The notes under the pieces were generated by a model. It was not told the DNA's origin. It saw nothing but the letters and a program-made list of their open reading frames with translations, and searched no databases. 64,000 bases of DNA, from positions 62,001 to 126,000 of the forward strand of contig NZ_JXAL01000016.1 of assembly GCF_000829465.1 (NCBI RefSeq), read 5' to 3'. A program made the position numbers and the translations under genes. Positions 63,569-64,000 of this stretch are shown here, in pieces. Source of the stretch: Cohnella kolymensis. GTDB lineage: Bacteria > Bacillota > Bacilli > Paenibacillales > Paenibacillaceae. Numbering within the stretch: position 1 is the first letter of the stretch; each line of letters opens with the position of its first letter.

Positions 63569-64000
63569 ATGGAGTGGTGGGCGATATGGCTGATCGTAGG
63601 TGGTGTTCTGTTTATCGCCGAGATGCTCACTTTCACTTTTTATTTATTGTGGCTGGGTATCGGTGCGATTGTTGCTGCGGCAGTTGCGTTGGCCGCGCCT
63701 GAAACATTTGTGTGGCAAGCGCTGGCCGGAGGAGCTGCGGCTCTTATACTTACCGTATTTACGAAACCGCTGACGCGAAGAATCCGGGAGGCAAGGGGTT
63801 ACAGCGATGCGATCGATGAGCTGGTCGGAAAGCCGGGCATCGTGATTGAAGATATCATTGACGGTAAAGCCGGTATCGTCAGAGTCGGCAGCGAAACCTG
63901 GAGTGCTGTCTCACAACAGCAGTTGCTTAAGAATGAGAAGGTAATGGTCATCCGCCGGGGCACGACCGTTCTTGAAGTCCAAAGATGGGGAGGTTCTTTT
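63569..64000 (+). CDS. nfeD: NfeD-family membrane protein (partial, cut by window end)
   Basis: The first 144 residues are visible. Two to three membrane helices (IWLIVGGVLFIAEMLTFTFY region), then the OB-fold NfeD domain (LVGKPGIVIEDIIDGKAGIV, then VRVGSETWSAVS). ATG follows GAGAGGAGG. The short form of NfeD usually precedes a stomatin/flotillin gene, expected just beyond the window. Confidence 0.85.
   Translation, partial: MEWWAIWLIVGGVLFIAEMLTFTFYLLWLGIGAIVAAAVALAAPETFVWQALAGGAAALILTVFTKPLTRRIREARGYSDAIDELVGKPGIVIEDIIDGKAGIVRVGSETWSAVSQQQLLKNEKVMVIRRGTTVLEVQRWGGSF

Overview
The window looks like a chromosomal stretch from a Paenibacillus-like, Gram-positive soil Firmicute. The evidence is strong GGAGG ribosome binding sites with frequent GTG/TTG starts, YesM/YesN-type sensor pairs, sugar (CUT1) ABC transporters without their own ATPase, cre-like sites, a B. 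subtilis-type fused chorismate mutase/DAHP synthase, and a gene order matching the protocatechuate 2,3-cleavage (pra) cluster known from Paenibacillus JJ-1b. I see no rRNA, tRNA, CRISPR array, phage or transposase.

Layout. (1) 0.2-8.1 kb: a DeoR-controlled sugar/polyol operon with FGGY kinase, SDR dehydrogenase, HAD phosphatase, CUT1 ABC transporter and BtpA-family TIM barrel. (2) 8.3-12.5 kb: aldehyde dehydrogenase, DsrE-like protein, decayed aldo/keto reductase, small membrane protein, M48 protease and a candidate micro-gene with its own terminator. (3) 12.6-25.2 kb: a mannan/N-glycan type locus with histidine kinase, membrane-anchored solute-binding protein, AraC response regulator, ABC transporter and a large secreted GH92 alpha-mannosidase. 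(4) 25.4-30.7 kb: TetR/DrrAB-like efflux, a tandem MpsC-domain protein and a sodium:alanine symporter. (5) 30.9-34.9 kb: a Tat-exported GMC oxidoreductase packaged with its own TatC, TatA and a CuA-type copper lipoprotein. (6) 35.0-37.9 kb: HAD hydrolase and a two-subunit Rieske oxygenase. (7) 38.0-41.3 kb: a 50-residue HTH protein, a DUF5317 membrane protein, two tandem genes for an identical 33-residue hydrophobic peptide plus a decayed third copy, and a membrane GGDEF/HD-GYP protein; this is the best candidate for an undescribed system. (8) 41.4-61.7 kb: a LacI-type regulon for shikimate/quinate-type compounds. (9) 61.8-64 kb: amidase, small membrane protein, decayed solute-binding lipoprotein and the start of an NfeD gene.

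How region 8 fits together. A palindrome, TTAGATCGATCTAA, occurs before three groups of genes and twice before the TRAP transporter, and the cluster encodes its own LacI repressor. Read as a pathway: TRAP uptake, type II dehydroquinase to 3-dehydroshikimate, an AsbF-like TIM barrel to protocatechuate, a LigB-type extradiol dioxygenase for ring opening, then PraH, B, C, D, E, F and G to pyruvate and acetyl-CoA. A shikimate kinase and a DAHP synthase/chorismate mutase sit in the same block, and the DAHP synthase has lost a canonical metal-binding His.

Data quality. At least fourteen single-base frame breaks occur inside otherwise intact genes; several insertions lie in A or T runs of 7-8. Most are probably sequencing errors, so these genes are annotated as whole genes with breaks noted. 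Two genes (10.3 kb and 62.9 kb) show deletions or nonsense changes and are real decay.
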